Below are positions 17,452 through 26,842 of a stretch of 64,000 nucleotides of DNA, piece by piece. This DNA is from Myxococcales bacterium. GTDB taxonomy: Bacteria; Myxococcota_A; Bradymonadia; UBA7976; UBA1532. The stretch spans positions 1 to 64,000 of the forward strand of contig PCCS01000045.1 in the NCBI GenBank assembly GCA_002731825.1. Direction: 5' to 3'. The notes beneath the pieces are model-generated. The model was not told the DNA's origin, ran no database searches, and worked only from the letters and a program-made list of their open reading frames with translations. Position 1 is the stretch's first letter. Each line of letters begins with the position of its first letter. The translations under genes were made by a program, and so were the position numbers.

Positions 17452-18411
17452 TTAGGGAATGAATCCATATCGATGGGTGGTGTAGCTCACTCCGAGTATG
17501 AGCCCATAAAAAGGGGTATAGACCTCGTCTCCGACACTCTCTGGACGTTGGCCGCTCCCATTGAACGTCGAGTATTCCTGACTATAGAAAGGCAGGTCTG
17601 CGCAGAGTTCGATAAACCCACGGATTGTGCTGGCGCGGCCGATGCTATAGCCAATGGCAAGGCGAGTTCCGAGTCCACCGCCGGTAAAGCTCGTATCGTC
17701 GACTTCGGTGACCGAATAAGTGGCTGTCAATGCTCCAGATGCATACGCACTGTAGTTACTGGCTGGGTCGAAGAAGTATTTTCCACCGAGATGCAGAGCA
17801 ATGCGAAATGCGCTTTCACTGTCTTCTCCAGACGATTCATTATCTCCGTAGGTAAACAGTGTGTAGCCGCCATAATCGAGAGCGAACCGATCTAATTCGT
17901 GGGAGCGAGACAGCCCCAGTACAATGGGGATTTCATCTACGTCAACGCCTTGGATCAAAGCGCCACCGAGAGAGAATGAAACCAATCTGTCATCCTTGAC
18001 GCGAGCCGGGAACTGCCGGCGTGTATCCACATTTGTGCGAGTGACCGATTGCCCGGCATTATCGTCGACATCACCACCGAGCCAAATGGCCCTGACCAAT
18101 TGGTCATAGACTTCGGCCAGTTCTTCTATACTCTCCGCTTTTCGCTTTTGGGTCCCCTTTGGACCAGAGACCGTCGCGATTAAAGAGCGCCCCAGATTAC
18201 CGGCAGCAAATTTGTATTCATTGTCACAGGGCGCTGGTACGACCTTGACTTTCAGCTTGCCGAATGCGCCTTTCGCTATGAGTAAACTCGACTTTCTTTC
18301 CTGTGGCGATAAGCCATCGACCGTCTCATCAATAGAGACACAGACCTCTGATGCATGTGCATACAGGGGCAGACATAGCCCGCTTAACAAAACGATAATT
18401 CTAAAACTCAT
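17452..18411 (-). CDS. Secreted protein with C-terminal beta-barrel-like region
   Basis: A 319-residue protein with a Sec signal peptide ending near Ala20 (YAHASE). Residues about 20-130 look like a small periplasmic domain; from about 150 there are alternating hydrophobic beta strands rich in Gly, Tyr and Ser that resemble an eight-stranded outer-membrane barrel. I do not recognise the family. It is transcribed alone, converging with the UbiB-like gene. Confidence 0.72.
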   Translation of the reverse strand: MSFRIIVLLSGLCLPLYAHASEVCVSIDETVDGLSPQERKSSLLIAKGAFGKLKVKVVPAPCDNEYKFAAGNLGRSLIATVSGPKGTQKRKAESIEELAEVYDQLVRAIWLGGDVDDNAGQSVTRTNVDTRRQFPARVKDDRLVSFSLGGALIQGVDVDEIPIVLGLSRSHELDRFALDYGGYTLFTYGDNESSGEDSESAFRIALHLGGKYFFDPASNYSAYASGALTATYSVTEVDDTSFTGGGLGTRLAIGYSIGRASTIRGFIELCADLPFYSQEYSTFNGSGQRPESVGDEVYTPFYGLILGVSYTTHRYGFIP

Positions 18412-18527
18412 GACTTAATCCTGACTCGGGTCTTATTTTCAACACTCTAACGCATATAAGAACAAGAGATGTATTTCCAATCGAATTATTCAGGGGAAAG
18501 CCACCAACGTTGCCGTGGGACGCGTGT

Positions 18528-20366
18528 TTATGGGTCCAAGAAACCGTCCAAAACCGCCATCGCGACTTTGTATCGACCGAATGGAGGCATAATGTATGCC
18601 CCTTGGATCCGTGTTCGGCTTGCGTCTAAGGCGTCCCGTGCAATCGCTACACCTTCCGCCTGACCCTGCCCTTTATCCTCGGCGACCTTCATTCGTGCTA
18701 GCACATCATCAGGCACGCTCATACCCGGTACGTTCTTGTTTAGAAAAACCGCGTTTCGATAGCTCGCCAATGGGCATAGTCCCAGCATCACTGGAACATT
18801 GAATTCTTTAATGTCATTCAGGAAGCGTTCAATGACCGCCGGATCATAAACTGGTTGAGTCATGATCACGCTGGCCCCAGCACTGATTTTCATTTCGAGG
18901 CGACGCAATTCACGGTCATAATCGTGAGCGGCTGGCTCTGCTCCAGTTGCGCATACAAAAGATGTTCGGTCCGGCAATGTTTGGCCGCTGGCATCGAGTC
19001 CGTGATTAAAGCCCTGGATCAGATTCAATAGACCAATGCTGTTGACGTCATACACACCCGTCGCGTGGGGAAATGGGCCCATCTTTGGAGGATCGCCGGT
19101 AATGACGACAATATTACGAATGCCTAAGACGTGCATTCCCAGAAGGTGTGATTGCAATCCGAGATAATTACGGTCACGGCAACACACGTGGACCAGGGGA
19201 GACAGGCTGGTTTTTTGGGCAACTTCGACGGCCATCGCTACATTGCCCATGCGCAAACTGGCCCTTGGGCCATCCGCTATGTTTATGGTTGTGATGCCAA
19301 AGTCTTTCAAGGCACGGGCCGCTTCGATCCGTGAGGATAAGTCGAGTCCATTGGGCGGATTCAGTTCGACGCTGGTCACAAACTCGTTTCTGTCGAGACA
19401 AGCACCGAGATCACTTCGGTCCGCCAATGGTGTGCTGTGCCCTGAATATTCGGTGGCAGAGTCTATGTATTCTGCATCGAGAACCCCATTTGTCGCCCGC
19501 AGCATGCGGGCGGAATTTGCCATTCTTCGGACATGTTCCGGGGTTGTGCCACAGCAGCCCCCGACGACTTTCACGCCGGCTTTGAATAAGCGTCTGGCGA
19601 AGACGCCGAAATACTCGGGGTTGGCCACATAAATGGTTCTGTTCTCAACAGTCTTTGGGTTCCCGGCGTTGGCCATGGCCACCACTGGATGGCCCAGGTC
19701 GACCATTCTGGTCGTTACACCGAAAAGGTGGTCTGGGCCCCCGCCACAATTGGCACCGATAACATCTGCACCCGCATCGATTAATCGCCGGCCGACGGCC
19801 TCAGGCGTAAGCCCGCGCCTCGTCGAACCCCCTTCCGTAAACATGCAGAGGGCGACGACGGGTAAGTCGCAGTATTCCTTACTGATGCGAATGGCCATTT
19901 CAAGTTCGGAGACGACGGCGAACGTCTCAAGACATAAGAGGTCGACGCCCGCGTCGACCAGAAGGGCAATGTGTTCCCGCAGGCTCTCTTCCGCCCGTAG
20001 CCCTTCTTCACCGGCCAGGCCGGAGAGACCGACAATGCCAGATGGGCCGACGCTTCCGGCCACATACGCGCGTCCGTCGACCGCAGCTCTGGCTAATTCA
20101 ACACCGCGTCGATTAATATCTTCAAATTTGTCGCTGAGTCCCTGCTTTTCCAATTTCAGCCGACCCGAGCCAAATGTATTGGCTGTGATGACCTGTGCGC
20201 CTGCCTGCAGGTACTCTTGATGTACGCGGCTGACCAACTCCGGTTGCTCTAAATTAACTGCTTCGAAGCAGCGATTTAGAAAAATACCTCGTTGATAGAG
20301 CATGGTTCCCATCGCCCCGTCGAATAGAAGCCCACCGTTTTTGGCTAAGTCCAAAAAAGTCATCAT
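18528..20366 (-). CDS. Bifunctional homocysteine S-methyltransferase / methylenetetrahydrofolate reductase
   Basis: A 612-residue fusion of two steps of one-carbon metabolism. Residues about 1-300 are a homocysteine methyltransferase with FDGAMGTMLYQRG and the zinc ligands Cys207 (GANCGG) and Cys271-Cys272 (GGCCGTTPEH). Residues about 325-612 are a MetF-like reductase barrel (SVELNPPNG, CRDRN, VVITGDPPKMG, MTQPVYDP). The same order occurs in Bacillus YitJ. It would make 5-methyl-THF and methylate homocysteine. It is 48 bases downstream of a FadL-like gene and may be the last member of that operon. Confidence 0.93.
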   Translation of the reverse strand: MMTFLDLAKNGGLLFDGAMGTMLYQRGIFLNRCFEAVNLEQPELVSRVHQEYLQAGAQVITANTFGSGRLKLEKQGLSDKFEDINRRGVELARAAVDGRAYVAGSVGPSGIVGLSGLAGEEGLRAEESLREHIALLVDAGVDLLCLETFAVVSELEMAIRISKEYCDLPVVALCMFTEGGSTRRGLTPEAVGRRLIDAGADVIGANCGGGPDHLFGVTTRMVDLGHPVVAMANAGNPKTVENRTIYVANPEYFGVFARRLFKAGVKVVGGCCGTTPEHVRRMANSARMLRATNGVLDAEYIDSATEYSGHSTPLADRSDLGACLDRNEFVTSVELNPPNGLDLSSRIEAARALKDFGITTINIADGPRASLRMGNVAMAVEVAQKTSLSPLVHVCCRDRNYLGLQSHLLGMHVLGIRNIVVITGDPPKMGPFPHATGVYDVNSIGLLNLIQGFNHGLDASGQTLPDRTSFVCATGAEPAAHDYDRELRRLEMKISAGASVIMTQPVYDPAVIERFLNDIKEFNVPVMLGLCPLASYRNAVFLNKNVPGMSVPDDVLARMKVAEDKGQGQAEGVAIARDALDASRTRIQGAYIMPPFGRYKVAMAVLDGFLDP

Positions 20367-20414
20367 AAAAACGTCTACTCCATCTTCGCTGGCGCATAAG
20401 CGCCAAACGAAGTT

Positions 20415-21740
20415 TTAGAAGGTGTGCAACACGCTGGCGTTGATGCTGTGGACCGTTGCATTTGCTGTGAAGTCCCCGACAGGATCCAGTGGGCCTGATC
20501 GCTGCACAATATTTACCGGAGGAATTACCGTAGCTGCGTAGGCCAAGTCTAGAGAAACTGTTCGCGCTGATGGATTATCCGATTCGCTCAATTGAATGCC
20601 GATGCCCACTGACGCTCGGTGAGAACTTGGGTCAAGATAGTTGTACGCTCCAGTCGGCAACGGCGCGGGCGCCGGCCTAAAGTGATAACCCGTTCGTATG
20701 ACGAGCTGTTTTGTCAATGTTTGCTCCACGCCTATTTTGTATTGGATGATGTCTTGGAAGGCTAAATCGATTGAGGAACGGCCTTGTATGTCCAATCGAT
20801 CTTCGACACCCAACGCAGCGAGCAATGGACCGTCTGCGTTGACGTTGATACGCAGGGATGGGTCCGGCGCCTTTGACCAACGTGTCCACAGTACGTCAAG
20901 TGAGACCAAGGTTCGCCAACCGGTCGTCATGTAACTCACCCCAAGGGCGTATGTCTCAGGGCTGTATAGGACAATGCCGTCCACGTCGAACTCAAGTTCG
21001 ATTGCATCATCGACGGCAAGCATACTTGGAATCTTAAAGTCGAGCATGGTGTCTTTGCGCCAGCTTAAGCCCAATTTAAAGCCAGCAAATGGGGTTATCA
21101 AAAGACCGGCTGTCGGGGTCAGTTTGAGTGGGAAGTCCACTCGTGCCGACTGGGACACGACCCTCCGCTCACTGACTCGAAGATCTAAGCGAACTCGACC
21201 AACGAGGTCAGCCAGAAGGCTCGCGCCGACACCAATACTGAGCCAGTCAGTCACTTCAAATGCAAGGGCGGTCAAGCCGACGAAACGATCGGGCCGATTC
21301 TGATACCGATAAAATTGGGGGGCCTGAGGCGCTAAAATTTCTCCCCGTAAACTGTGTGCGAAGGGCGCGTAGATCCCGATTCCAAATGCAAACCGGTCTC
21401 CAATACCGCCTCCAAGTGGTGTGCTGAGACCCAGTGAAATGCCATGGCGTCGGCTGGGCTCGAGAGGGCTTGATGCCTTATCTTGGCCGGTTTTCTCTAA
21501 GCTTAATGAAACCTGCGGAAGGGAGCTTAATAGTCCGAATCCCGTGGTTAATTTCTTTGACTGCGTCAGTGCGCCCGGGTTGTACAAGACGGCCGTATAG
21601 TCGTTGGCACTGGCGGTCATGGCACCGCCCATGGCGCTTCCCCTCGCTTCAAATTCAAAGATCTCAAGGGGACTCGCCCAGAGACTGATGGGGACCGATA
21701 CGAAAATCAGGGTGCTGACAAAATAGACCAGATGTTTCAT
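20415..21740 (-). CDS. OmpP1/FadL-family outer-membrane channel
   Basis: The 441-residue protein has a signal peptide (cleavage near ALWAS) followed by the FadL-type N-terminal hatch ARGSAMGGAMTASANDYTAVLYNPGAL. Barrel strands end in a C-terminal Phe. Family members pass long-chain fatty acids or other hydrophobic compounds across the outer membrane. It overlaps the upstream lipoprotein gene by four bases. A paralogue lies at 47158-48489; both contain a RWS-APDP motif in one barrel strand. Confidence 0.9.
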   Translation of the reverse strand: MKHLVYFVSTLIFVSVPISLWASPLEIFEFEARGSAMGGAMTASANDYTAVLYNPGALTQSKKLTTGFGLLSSLPQVSLSLEKTGQDKASSPLEPSRRHGISLGLSTPLGGGIGDRFAFGIGIYAPFAHSLRGEILAPQAPQFYRYQNRPDRFVGLTALAFEVTDWLSIGVGASLLADLVGRVRLDLRVSERRVVSQSARVDFPLKLTPTAGLLITPFAGFKLGLSWRKDTMLDFKIPSMLAVDDAIELEFDVDGIVLYSPETYALGVSYMTTGWRTLVSLDVLWTRWSKAPDPSLRINVNADGPLLAALGVEDRLDIQGRSSIDLAFQDIIQYKIGVEQTLTKQLVIRTGYHFRPAPAPLPTGAYNYLDPSSHRASVGIGIQLSESDNPSARTVSLDLAYAATVIPPVNIVQRSGPLDPVGDFTANATVHSINASVLHTF

Positions 21741-22921
21741 GGGCTGCCGCCATCCTGGGGTGAGCAGCCTTCTGCTATGAGATCGACAACATCCAATAGC
21801 TCATCGATAAACCCAGCATTGAGCAGGTCGATGACCTCCCGTATGAGAAACTCCGCCCGGTCAGGCTCGAAGAGCGAACGAAGCACGCTGGCGAGCGCCT
21901 GTCTAACGGCGAAACGTTCGCTGATCTTGTTTAGAGCCGCAGATAGGGGACGGAGCGCGGGGGCTACGACAGGATTAGCCATGAAGAGCCTGAGTTGTTC
22001 CAGTACATTCTCTAATTCTGGCGTCGGATTGGAGAGAATGTCGTGCATGGCCCATACGAAGATGGGCGGTCGATCAATGACGGTCGTTCTTGGTCTAATT
22101 GATGCGCATTGTGGCACGTCGTACAGATTGCAGCAGACCGTATCTGCCAGCGCTGCACGAAGGGGTCGGCTGTCGCCGAGCAGGAGATCTAGATTGCGGA
22201 GAAAACTATTGAGGGGAGGCTGATCCAGGGGCAATACATCAAGGGCTGCAATGGGCTGCACAATGTCGTTGCTTACTGAGAAATCATCTTTGGTTAGATT
22301 ATTGGTCGCATTACACACCAAGGCTGTGAATCCGTCACGGCTTAAGGCGCCCTGGACATCGAGAACATTTTGAAAGCGGGCATCATTCAGCAGTGCGTTC
22401 AAATCGTTGAGTAGGTCGGGTAGTTCAGCCGAGGTTAACGTATAGTTGATGGCGGAAATAAGAGAATTTGCTTCGCAGTTGGTAATGATTCGACGGAGCG
22501 CAGTCACGATTTCTCGGCGATAGGGTAGGCGTCCATCCTCGGTCCCACCGATGAATTGAAAAACGGAAATCAGCGTTTCAGTGACCGATTGAAAATTGGT
22601 CGTGTCGGTCAGACTCGATAGGTCGTTTAACTCATCTGGTGACAGATCCCGAATTATGGTCAAAATCGCGTCTAGTAAAGCGGCAAATTGAGAATCCGTC
22701 AGACTCTCGGCAATCAAAGATTTGATGGCTGGCAGCTCTCCTCGTTGAAACATGCCATATGTTTTTGGCATTGTTTCGAGCAGCGTCGGACAGCTGATTG
22801 GAGTTGGATTGACGGGACTCTGTAGCTCGTCTGACGCCCCGCATCCAGACAAGGCAAGTACACAGACGGCAATCAAGTAACAGGGGCCGGTCTCGGATAT
22901 CTTGCGGATTTGCTCTCTCAC
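21737..22921 (-). CDS. Lipoprotein of unknown function in the cytochrome operon
   Basis: The 394-residue product has a lipobox LSGC near residue 28, after a longer than usual charged N-terminus. The mature part is mainly helical and built from Leu/Asp-rich segments such as LLDAILTIIRDL and LNDLNALLNDARF that look like diverged internal helical repeats. Cys residues are few. It sits between a multiheme cytochrome (7-base gap) and a FadL-like channel (4-base overlap). Confidence 0.78.
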   Translation of the reverse strand: MREQIRKISETGPCYLIAVCVLALSGCGASDELQSPVNPTPISCPTLLETMPKTYGMFQRGELPAIKSLIAESLTDSQFAALLDAILTIIRDLSPDELNDLSSLTDTTNFQSVTETLISVFQFIGGTEDGRLPYRREIVTALRRIITNCEANSLISAINYTLTSAELPDLLNDLNALLNDARFQNVLDVQGALSRDGFTALVCNATNNLTKDDFSVSNDIVQPIAALDVLPLDQPPLNSFLRNLDLLLGDSRPLRAALADTVCCNLYDVPQCASIRPRTTVIDRPPIFVWAMHDILSNPTPELENVLEQLRLFMANPVVAPALRPLSAALNKISERFAVRQALASVLRSLFEPDRAEFLIREVIDLLNAGFIDELLDVVDLIAEGCSPQDGGSP

Positions 22922-22928
22922 GGTCGAA

Positions 22929-24011
22929 CTAGTTCCCCAAGGCTTGGCAGCGAATTCTAAGACTCAAGATGTCAGTATGACATGTCCGGCACCCGTTCGC
23001 ACTCACTTCGAGGGCTTTACCACATCGAAAACGCCTCGGGTGCGGTGAAGCTCGGAGGCTTTGTGGAGCCCGGGTCGAATGACAGCGCACGCAATCATTG
23101 GGACTATGGCAGGTCGCACAAGAACTGAGGTCTTTCTGAGCGGCAAAGGCATGATGTTGCATCCCTCTCGCCCGGCCAGGCGTGCCTGTAAAGCCCGGTG
23201 GATGAAACGAGAGTCGACCGTTAGTTCGTCCAAATTGCTTGGGACCTGGTGCGGGGTTGAGCCCGGCCCGGCTATGGCAGTCTCGGCAGAAGGTGGCTGG
23301 TTGATGACAGCTTGAGCAGCTGGTTGGGTCATGACGCGCATCGACTGAGTGATAGCGAATGTAGTCGCCTTGGTGGACACCAATGCGAGTGTCTAACTGG
23401 TGGCACGTCGTGCATTCATCGGGGGTATGACAGCTTTGACATGCTTGTGTACGGGTTCTCGCTTGGAGCCCGTGATTGGTTTTGAATTCGGTATGGTGAA
23501 ATAGATCGGGGAGAACACGTTTAGATGGAAAAAGGTTTTTGGATCCGAATCGTATTTTTAACGCGCCACCAGCTCGTGTCTGATGGCATAAGTCGCATCG
23601 GTTGCTGACCTTTTTTCGGCTATGGCAATCCATGCATTGCTCCATGAACGGTGTTGCTAAAGTGCCATCTTTTTCAGGGGAGTGGCAGCTGGTACAGGCG
23701 ATGGTCTGAGTATGTAAGCGATGACTGAATTGAATCCCCTCAGCTTGTCTCCAGGAACTAAGTTTAGGTGAATGATGAGGCTTCACTGGAGAGGATAAAG
23801 CCTGCTTTGTCCCTAAATGGCAGCGTTCACAGCCGGAGTTATGTATCGTCGAAACAACAGCATCTTCGGAGACTTTTAATGGGTCGCACGATGCACAAAC
23901 GCGCCCAGTCGACGGTGTTGAGTCGAGACCGATAACGTCGTCGAGTGGCGGCGCCGCCAGGGCGTGCGCCACGAACAGAAGACAAAAGGCAAATCGTATG
24001 ATTAATTTCAC
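22929..24011 (-). CDS. Periplasmic multiheme c-type cytochrome (11 CxxCH motifs)
   Basis: The 360-residue protein has a Sec signal peptide (HALAAPP) and I count eleven CxxCH heme-attachment motifs (CERCH, CTSCH, CMDCH, CDLCH, CQSCH, CTTCH, CSSCH, CRDCH, CATCH, CVRCH, CRTCH), plus a CASCD near the mature N-terminus. Many other His residues could serve as distal ligands. Motifs tend to come in close pairs, as in cytochrome c3/c7-like and doubled-CXXCH proteins. It should carry electrons in the periplasm. Its ATG overlaps the stop of the beta-barrel gene upstream, which invites comparison with porin-cytochrome conduits. Confidence 0.88.
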   Translation of the reverse strand: MKLIIRFAFCLLFVAHALAAPPLDDVIGLDSTPSTGRVCASCDPLKVSEDAVVSTIHNSGCERCHLGTKQALSSPVKPHHSPKLSSWRQAEGIQFSHRLHTQTIACTSCHSPEKDGTLATPFMEQCMDCHSRKKVSNRCDLCHQTRAGGALKIRFGSKNLFPSKRVLPDLFHHTEFKTNHGLQARTRTQACQSCHTPDECTTCHQLDTRIGVHQGDYIRYHSVDARHDPTSCSSCHQPATFCRDCHSRAGLNPAPGPKQFGRTNGRLSFHPPGFTGTPGRARGMQHHAFAAQKDLSSCATCHSPNDCVRCHSTRAPQSLRASPHPRRFRCGKALEVSANGCRTCHTDILSLRIRCQALGN

Positions 24012-25372
24012 CAGAAATTCTCCATACGGACAGCCAAGAAAATACGGACATGATCTGACCCAGGCATGCCGGTAAAGCCTTCAACGGCAAGTTGGCTGAG
24101 AACACCATCATCCGGGCGCCAGTCCACGCCTGCTAGCCCCCAACTTGAAAGTCCCGACCAAGGCGATGACGATCCCTGGCTGAGTTGCGCGACTCCCAGC
24201 CGGCTGCGAATGGACACTCTTGAGAAAGACACGTTGCTTGTCAATGGAATGACCGCATGCGTCGAGAGCGCGGAGAAATCCCCACCATAGCCACGGCTGA
24301 TGTGTCCTTGAATGCCCACTAAGCCTTGTTGTGTACGACCCCCATTGAAGCGATAGTTGGCGAACAATGACCCCCTTTTTGCCGTGTTCTCCTTGGACCA
24401 GTCGGCTGTTTTGAAGGGCTCTAAGCTGGACAACTGGGTTTGGAAAAGCGTTCCATCGAGCCGTCCGCCCATTCGGAGTTGTCCAACGCGTTTCGATGCG
24501 CTCATGGAGGCGGCATGATGTGGGGCCGGTGCGAAGGCAACCCAGATACTGTCCGCATCGAATCTAGGTCTTAAATAGGCTGCTTCAACGGACACTCGGT
24601 TTTGATTCCAAGATAACCCTGTCTGGATACGCCACTCGGAGATATTTTTGAAAATTAAGTCCGTGCAGATCAAGACGGTATTGCTTGACCAGGGAGTGGG
24701 TTCGAACACGGCCGACGCTGAGATTTCCTCTCTTTGCAGTTGGTCGTTGAAGTGTCGACGATAGCCGAACTCCGTGTGAATGGCGTCCATGACGTCAAGG
24801 CGCAGGCGACCTGCGACGAGATATCCCCGTTTACGTTGCTCGCCGGCGACAGGTGATGGCAAGAGATAGCCGAAGCGAGCCGTACTCGGTCTCAGAGTTT
24901 GTCCCACGCGGCCGGTGAGATTAATTTTTGAGAACGGCGCGATGTCTAAAGACAGCCCATCGAGTGCACCTGCGCCGAAGGCATCCCAAAATAGATGCCT
25001 ACCCAGTGTTAAGCGACTGCGCGGAATCAGCTTGAGCAGGGTCACCGACCCCTGATAAATTTCCAAAGTCGTCCGGCGTCCGCTGCCCCACTGGCGGTAG
25101 TCTTCCGCGGCCGGGGCAATATCGCTCGACACCGCCATATCGACGCGTGTGATGATCGACTCATCACCGGGAGTGCCTTCGAAAACATGAAGTCGCAAGC
25201 GGTGATTGATATCCGTCGTTTCGACGGTAGATTCGTAGCCAGAATACCACCTATCCATACGTAGAACGGTGTCTAGTTTAAGGTGGTAACGTTCCGCATT
25301 CACGTCCATCACGAAACCGAAGGACATCAGAAACGCGCAAAGTCCTATTTTAAGATAGTTGCCCTTGAACAC
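24008..25372 (-). CDS. Outer-membrane beta-barrel protein
   Basis: From the GTG at 25372 the 454-residue product opens with a signal peptide (KIGLCAFLMSFGFVMDVNA) and then continuous amphipathic beta strands ending in a C-terminal aromatic residue (MENFW), the usual mark of an outer-membrane barrel. Starting at the far-upstream ATG (25549) would add a non-secretory leader. No CXXC motif near the N-terminus marks it as MtrB. It is first in the operon with an 11-heme cytochrome and could be its outer-membrane sheath, or a separate porin. Confidence 0.75.
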   Translation of the reverse strand: MFKGNYLKIGLCAFLMSFGFVMDVNAERYHLKLDTVLRMDRWYSGYESTVETTDINHRLRLHVFEGTPGDESIITRVDMAVSSDIAPAAEDYRQWGSGRRTTLEIYQGSVTLLKLIPRSRLTLGRHLFWDAFGAGALDGLSLDIAPFSKINLTGRVGQTLRPSTARFGYLLPSPVAGEQRKRGYLVAGRLRLDVMDAIHTEFGYRRHFNDQLQREEISASAVFEPTPWSSNTVLICTDLIFKNISEWRIQTGLSWNQNRVSVEAAYLRPRFDADSIWVAFAPAPHHAASMSASKRVGQLRMGGRLDGTLFQTQLSSLEPFKTADWSKENTAKRGSLFANYRFNGGRTQQGLVGIQGHISRGYGGDFSALSTHAVIPLTSNVSFSRVSIRSRLGVAQLSQGSSSPWSGLSSWGLAGVDWRPDDGVLSQLAVEGFTGMPGSDHVRIFLAVRMENFW

Positions 25373-25422
25373 AGCAGTTGGACTTTCGCGTCGATGACGC
25401 ACCAGGTTGTCGACTGGACACC

Positions 25423-25451
25423 ATGTTAGGGTCCTTGGCGCAAGTGTGCAA
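25423..25451 (-). promoter_or_regulatory. Candidate promoter of the beta-barrel/cytochrome operon
   Basis: Read on the minus strand, TTGCAC (25446-25451) and TAACAT (25423-25428) are separated by exactly 17 bases, a sigma-70-like arrangement giving a leader of about 45 bases. The -35 hexamer lies inside the first copy of an 11-bp direct repeat, so repeat binding could directly affect this promoter. Confidence 0.4.
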
Positions 25452-25470
25452 TGATTGGTCAAGTGTGCAA
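25441..25470. repeat. Two 11-bp direct repeats in the divergent pil/cytochrome control region
   Basis: CAAGTGTGCAA occurs exactly at 25441-25451 and again at 25460-25470, with starts 19 bases apart (nearly two helical turns). A related copy in the opposite orientation, TTGCACTGTTG, lies at 25544-25554. The arrangement is what a regulator binding two faces of one DNA side would need. The region separates the leftward cytochrome operon from the rightward pilin cluster. Confidence 0.55.
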
Positions 25471-25604
25471 AAAATGCATAGTTGAACAGGTCTTTTGGCA
25501 AACAAGTATGCGTCTTTAAGGGGTGGTTAATTAGGTCCGAATCTTGCACTGTTGATACGTTGACTTCGATGCACTGGAATTGAGTCGCTTAATGGGGGAG
25601 GCCG

Positions 25605-26294
25605 TTGTTGAGTAGCAGAAACGACTACAAACCAATTTATCCCGCGGGCCGGCGTGTCAAACGCGCTCGGCATACGCAGGCCGGCTTTACTATCGGAGAG
25701 CTATTGGGTGTTGTCACCATCATCATCGTGATTACGATGTTGGCCTATCCATCGATGCGGACATTTAGCGGCGGCGCCGCAGCGAGTGGGGCCGCGACTC
25801 GATTGACCCACATGTTCAACCAAGCACGGAGTCAGGCCATGCGGCGAAATCGAGCCGTTATCGTTGACTTTCTCTTGTTTCGGGCCGGTGTCCCGGGCGG
25901 TCGAGTGGACTTTTTGGAAGCGCGCACAAATGCATGTTCAACCGCGAGTCAACAAATTCTAGAAGAGGGCAATGCGGCTGCTCTATATTTGAACTCGGTG
26001 CTCGTCGGTGGAACCGCGATTCCGGGTTACAAAGGGACCAATGAAAAAAATATTGGCTTCATTGGGTGGCGGAGGGGCTCTGGCGGTGCCTTGACGGCCA
26101 ATCGGCTCCGACTGTGCTTGAGTCCTGGTGGTCAGACCTTCATCGTAGCCCCTAACTTGCAAACCCTCGACCAGTTTGTCGAAGTTCGCGTTCAACGCTA
26201 CAAGGCCCGGGGCGAGGCTTTCGACGGGGTTGGCCCCGCCAGGCGGATCATTTTTCCAGGTTTTGGAGCTGCACGAATGATGGTGAGCCAATGA
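25605..26294 (+). CDS. fimT: GspH/FimT-type minor pilin
   Basis: The 229-residue pseudopilin has a prepilin peptidase site AG|FTIGE at about residue 27-33 and the long N-terminal hydrophobic helix that packs in the pilus core, followed by a globular domain typical of FimT/GspH (TRLTHMFNQARSQAMRRNRAVIVDF). Start is TTG at 25605 or the next codon, behind GGGGAGG. It leads a coupled cluster of minor pilins; FimT homologues in other bacteria help start pili and may bind DNA. Confidence 0.85.
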   Translation: MLSSRNDYKPIYPAGRRVKRARHTQAGFTIGELLGVVTIIIVITMLAYPSMRTFSGGAAASGAATRLTHMFNQARSQAMRRNRAVIVDFLLFRAGVPGGRVDFLEARTNACSTASQQILEEGNAAALYLNSVLVGGTAIPGYKGTNEKNIGFIGWRRGSGGALTANRLRLCLSPGGQTFIVAPNLQTLDQFVEVRVQRYKARGEAFDGVGPARRIIFPGFGAARMMVSQ

Positions 26295-26842
26295 GTCGCC
26301 GTCGACAAAGAACCGCTGGATTTACCGTTGTCGAAGTTTTGATCGCGTCCGGTGTCGCCGCTGTCGGTTTTGCGGCTCTGTTCTCCCTTCAGATGGGGAC
26401 AATGCTGGCCAATATTTCGGCGCGTGACATGTCGGCGGCGATGACTCTGGCAGAGCGGCACGTCGATGTTTTACGCACAGAGAGCTTTGCATGGATTGGA
26501 GACCAGCGCCCAGGACCACATCTCAATAAAGATGTGAGGCGCTGGCATAGTTTTGGTGATTACCCCATTGACCACAATGGACTTGCCTATATCGAAGATG
26601 ACGACGAGTTCGGGAGTGCGGTCAATCGACAGCGCTTCTGTGTTCATTATTGGTTCGAGCCGTTAGACGGGCTCTATGCACAATTGCTCAATGTTCGGAT
26701 CCGCGTTGTCTGGTCAAAGAACCCGCTGGATGCAAATGAAATGAGAACGGTGTGTCCAGAGCAAGGGGCGCAAGAGTTTCGACCAAACGTGGCAAAGTAC
26801 TACTCCGTCGTCGTACCGTCGGTGATTCGGAGTGCCCAGTGA
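26291..26842 (+). CDS. pilV: PilV-type minor pilin
   Basis: The 183-residue product has a short basic leader and prepilin site AG|FTVVEVLIA near residue 10, followed by a helix and a region resembling PilV/PilI (MTLAERHVDVLRTE). It overlaps fimT by four bases and pilW by four bases (GTGA). In pili of the PilVWX type these minor pilins form the tip or priming complex with PilY1. Confidence 0.85.
   Translation: MSRRRQRTAGFTVVEVLIASGVAAVGFAALFSLQMGTMLANISARDMSAAMTLAERHVDVLRTESFAWIGDQRPGPHLNKDVRRWHSFGDYPIDHNGLAYIEDDDEFGSAVNRQRFCVHYWFEPLDGLYAQLLNVRIRVVWSKNPLDANEMRTVCPEQGAQEFRPNVAKYYSVVVPSVIRSAQ

Noticed and set aside
19633-20220. Open frame of 195 codons on the plus strand
   Set aside because: It is entirely antisense to the well-conserved homocysteine methyltransferase domain and has no domain or ribosome-binding site.
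22929-24011. Calling the cytochrome MtrA
   Set aside because: Motif number (eleven) and spacing do not clearly match the ten-heme MtrA family and the partner barrel lacks MtrB marks.
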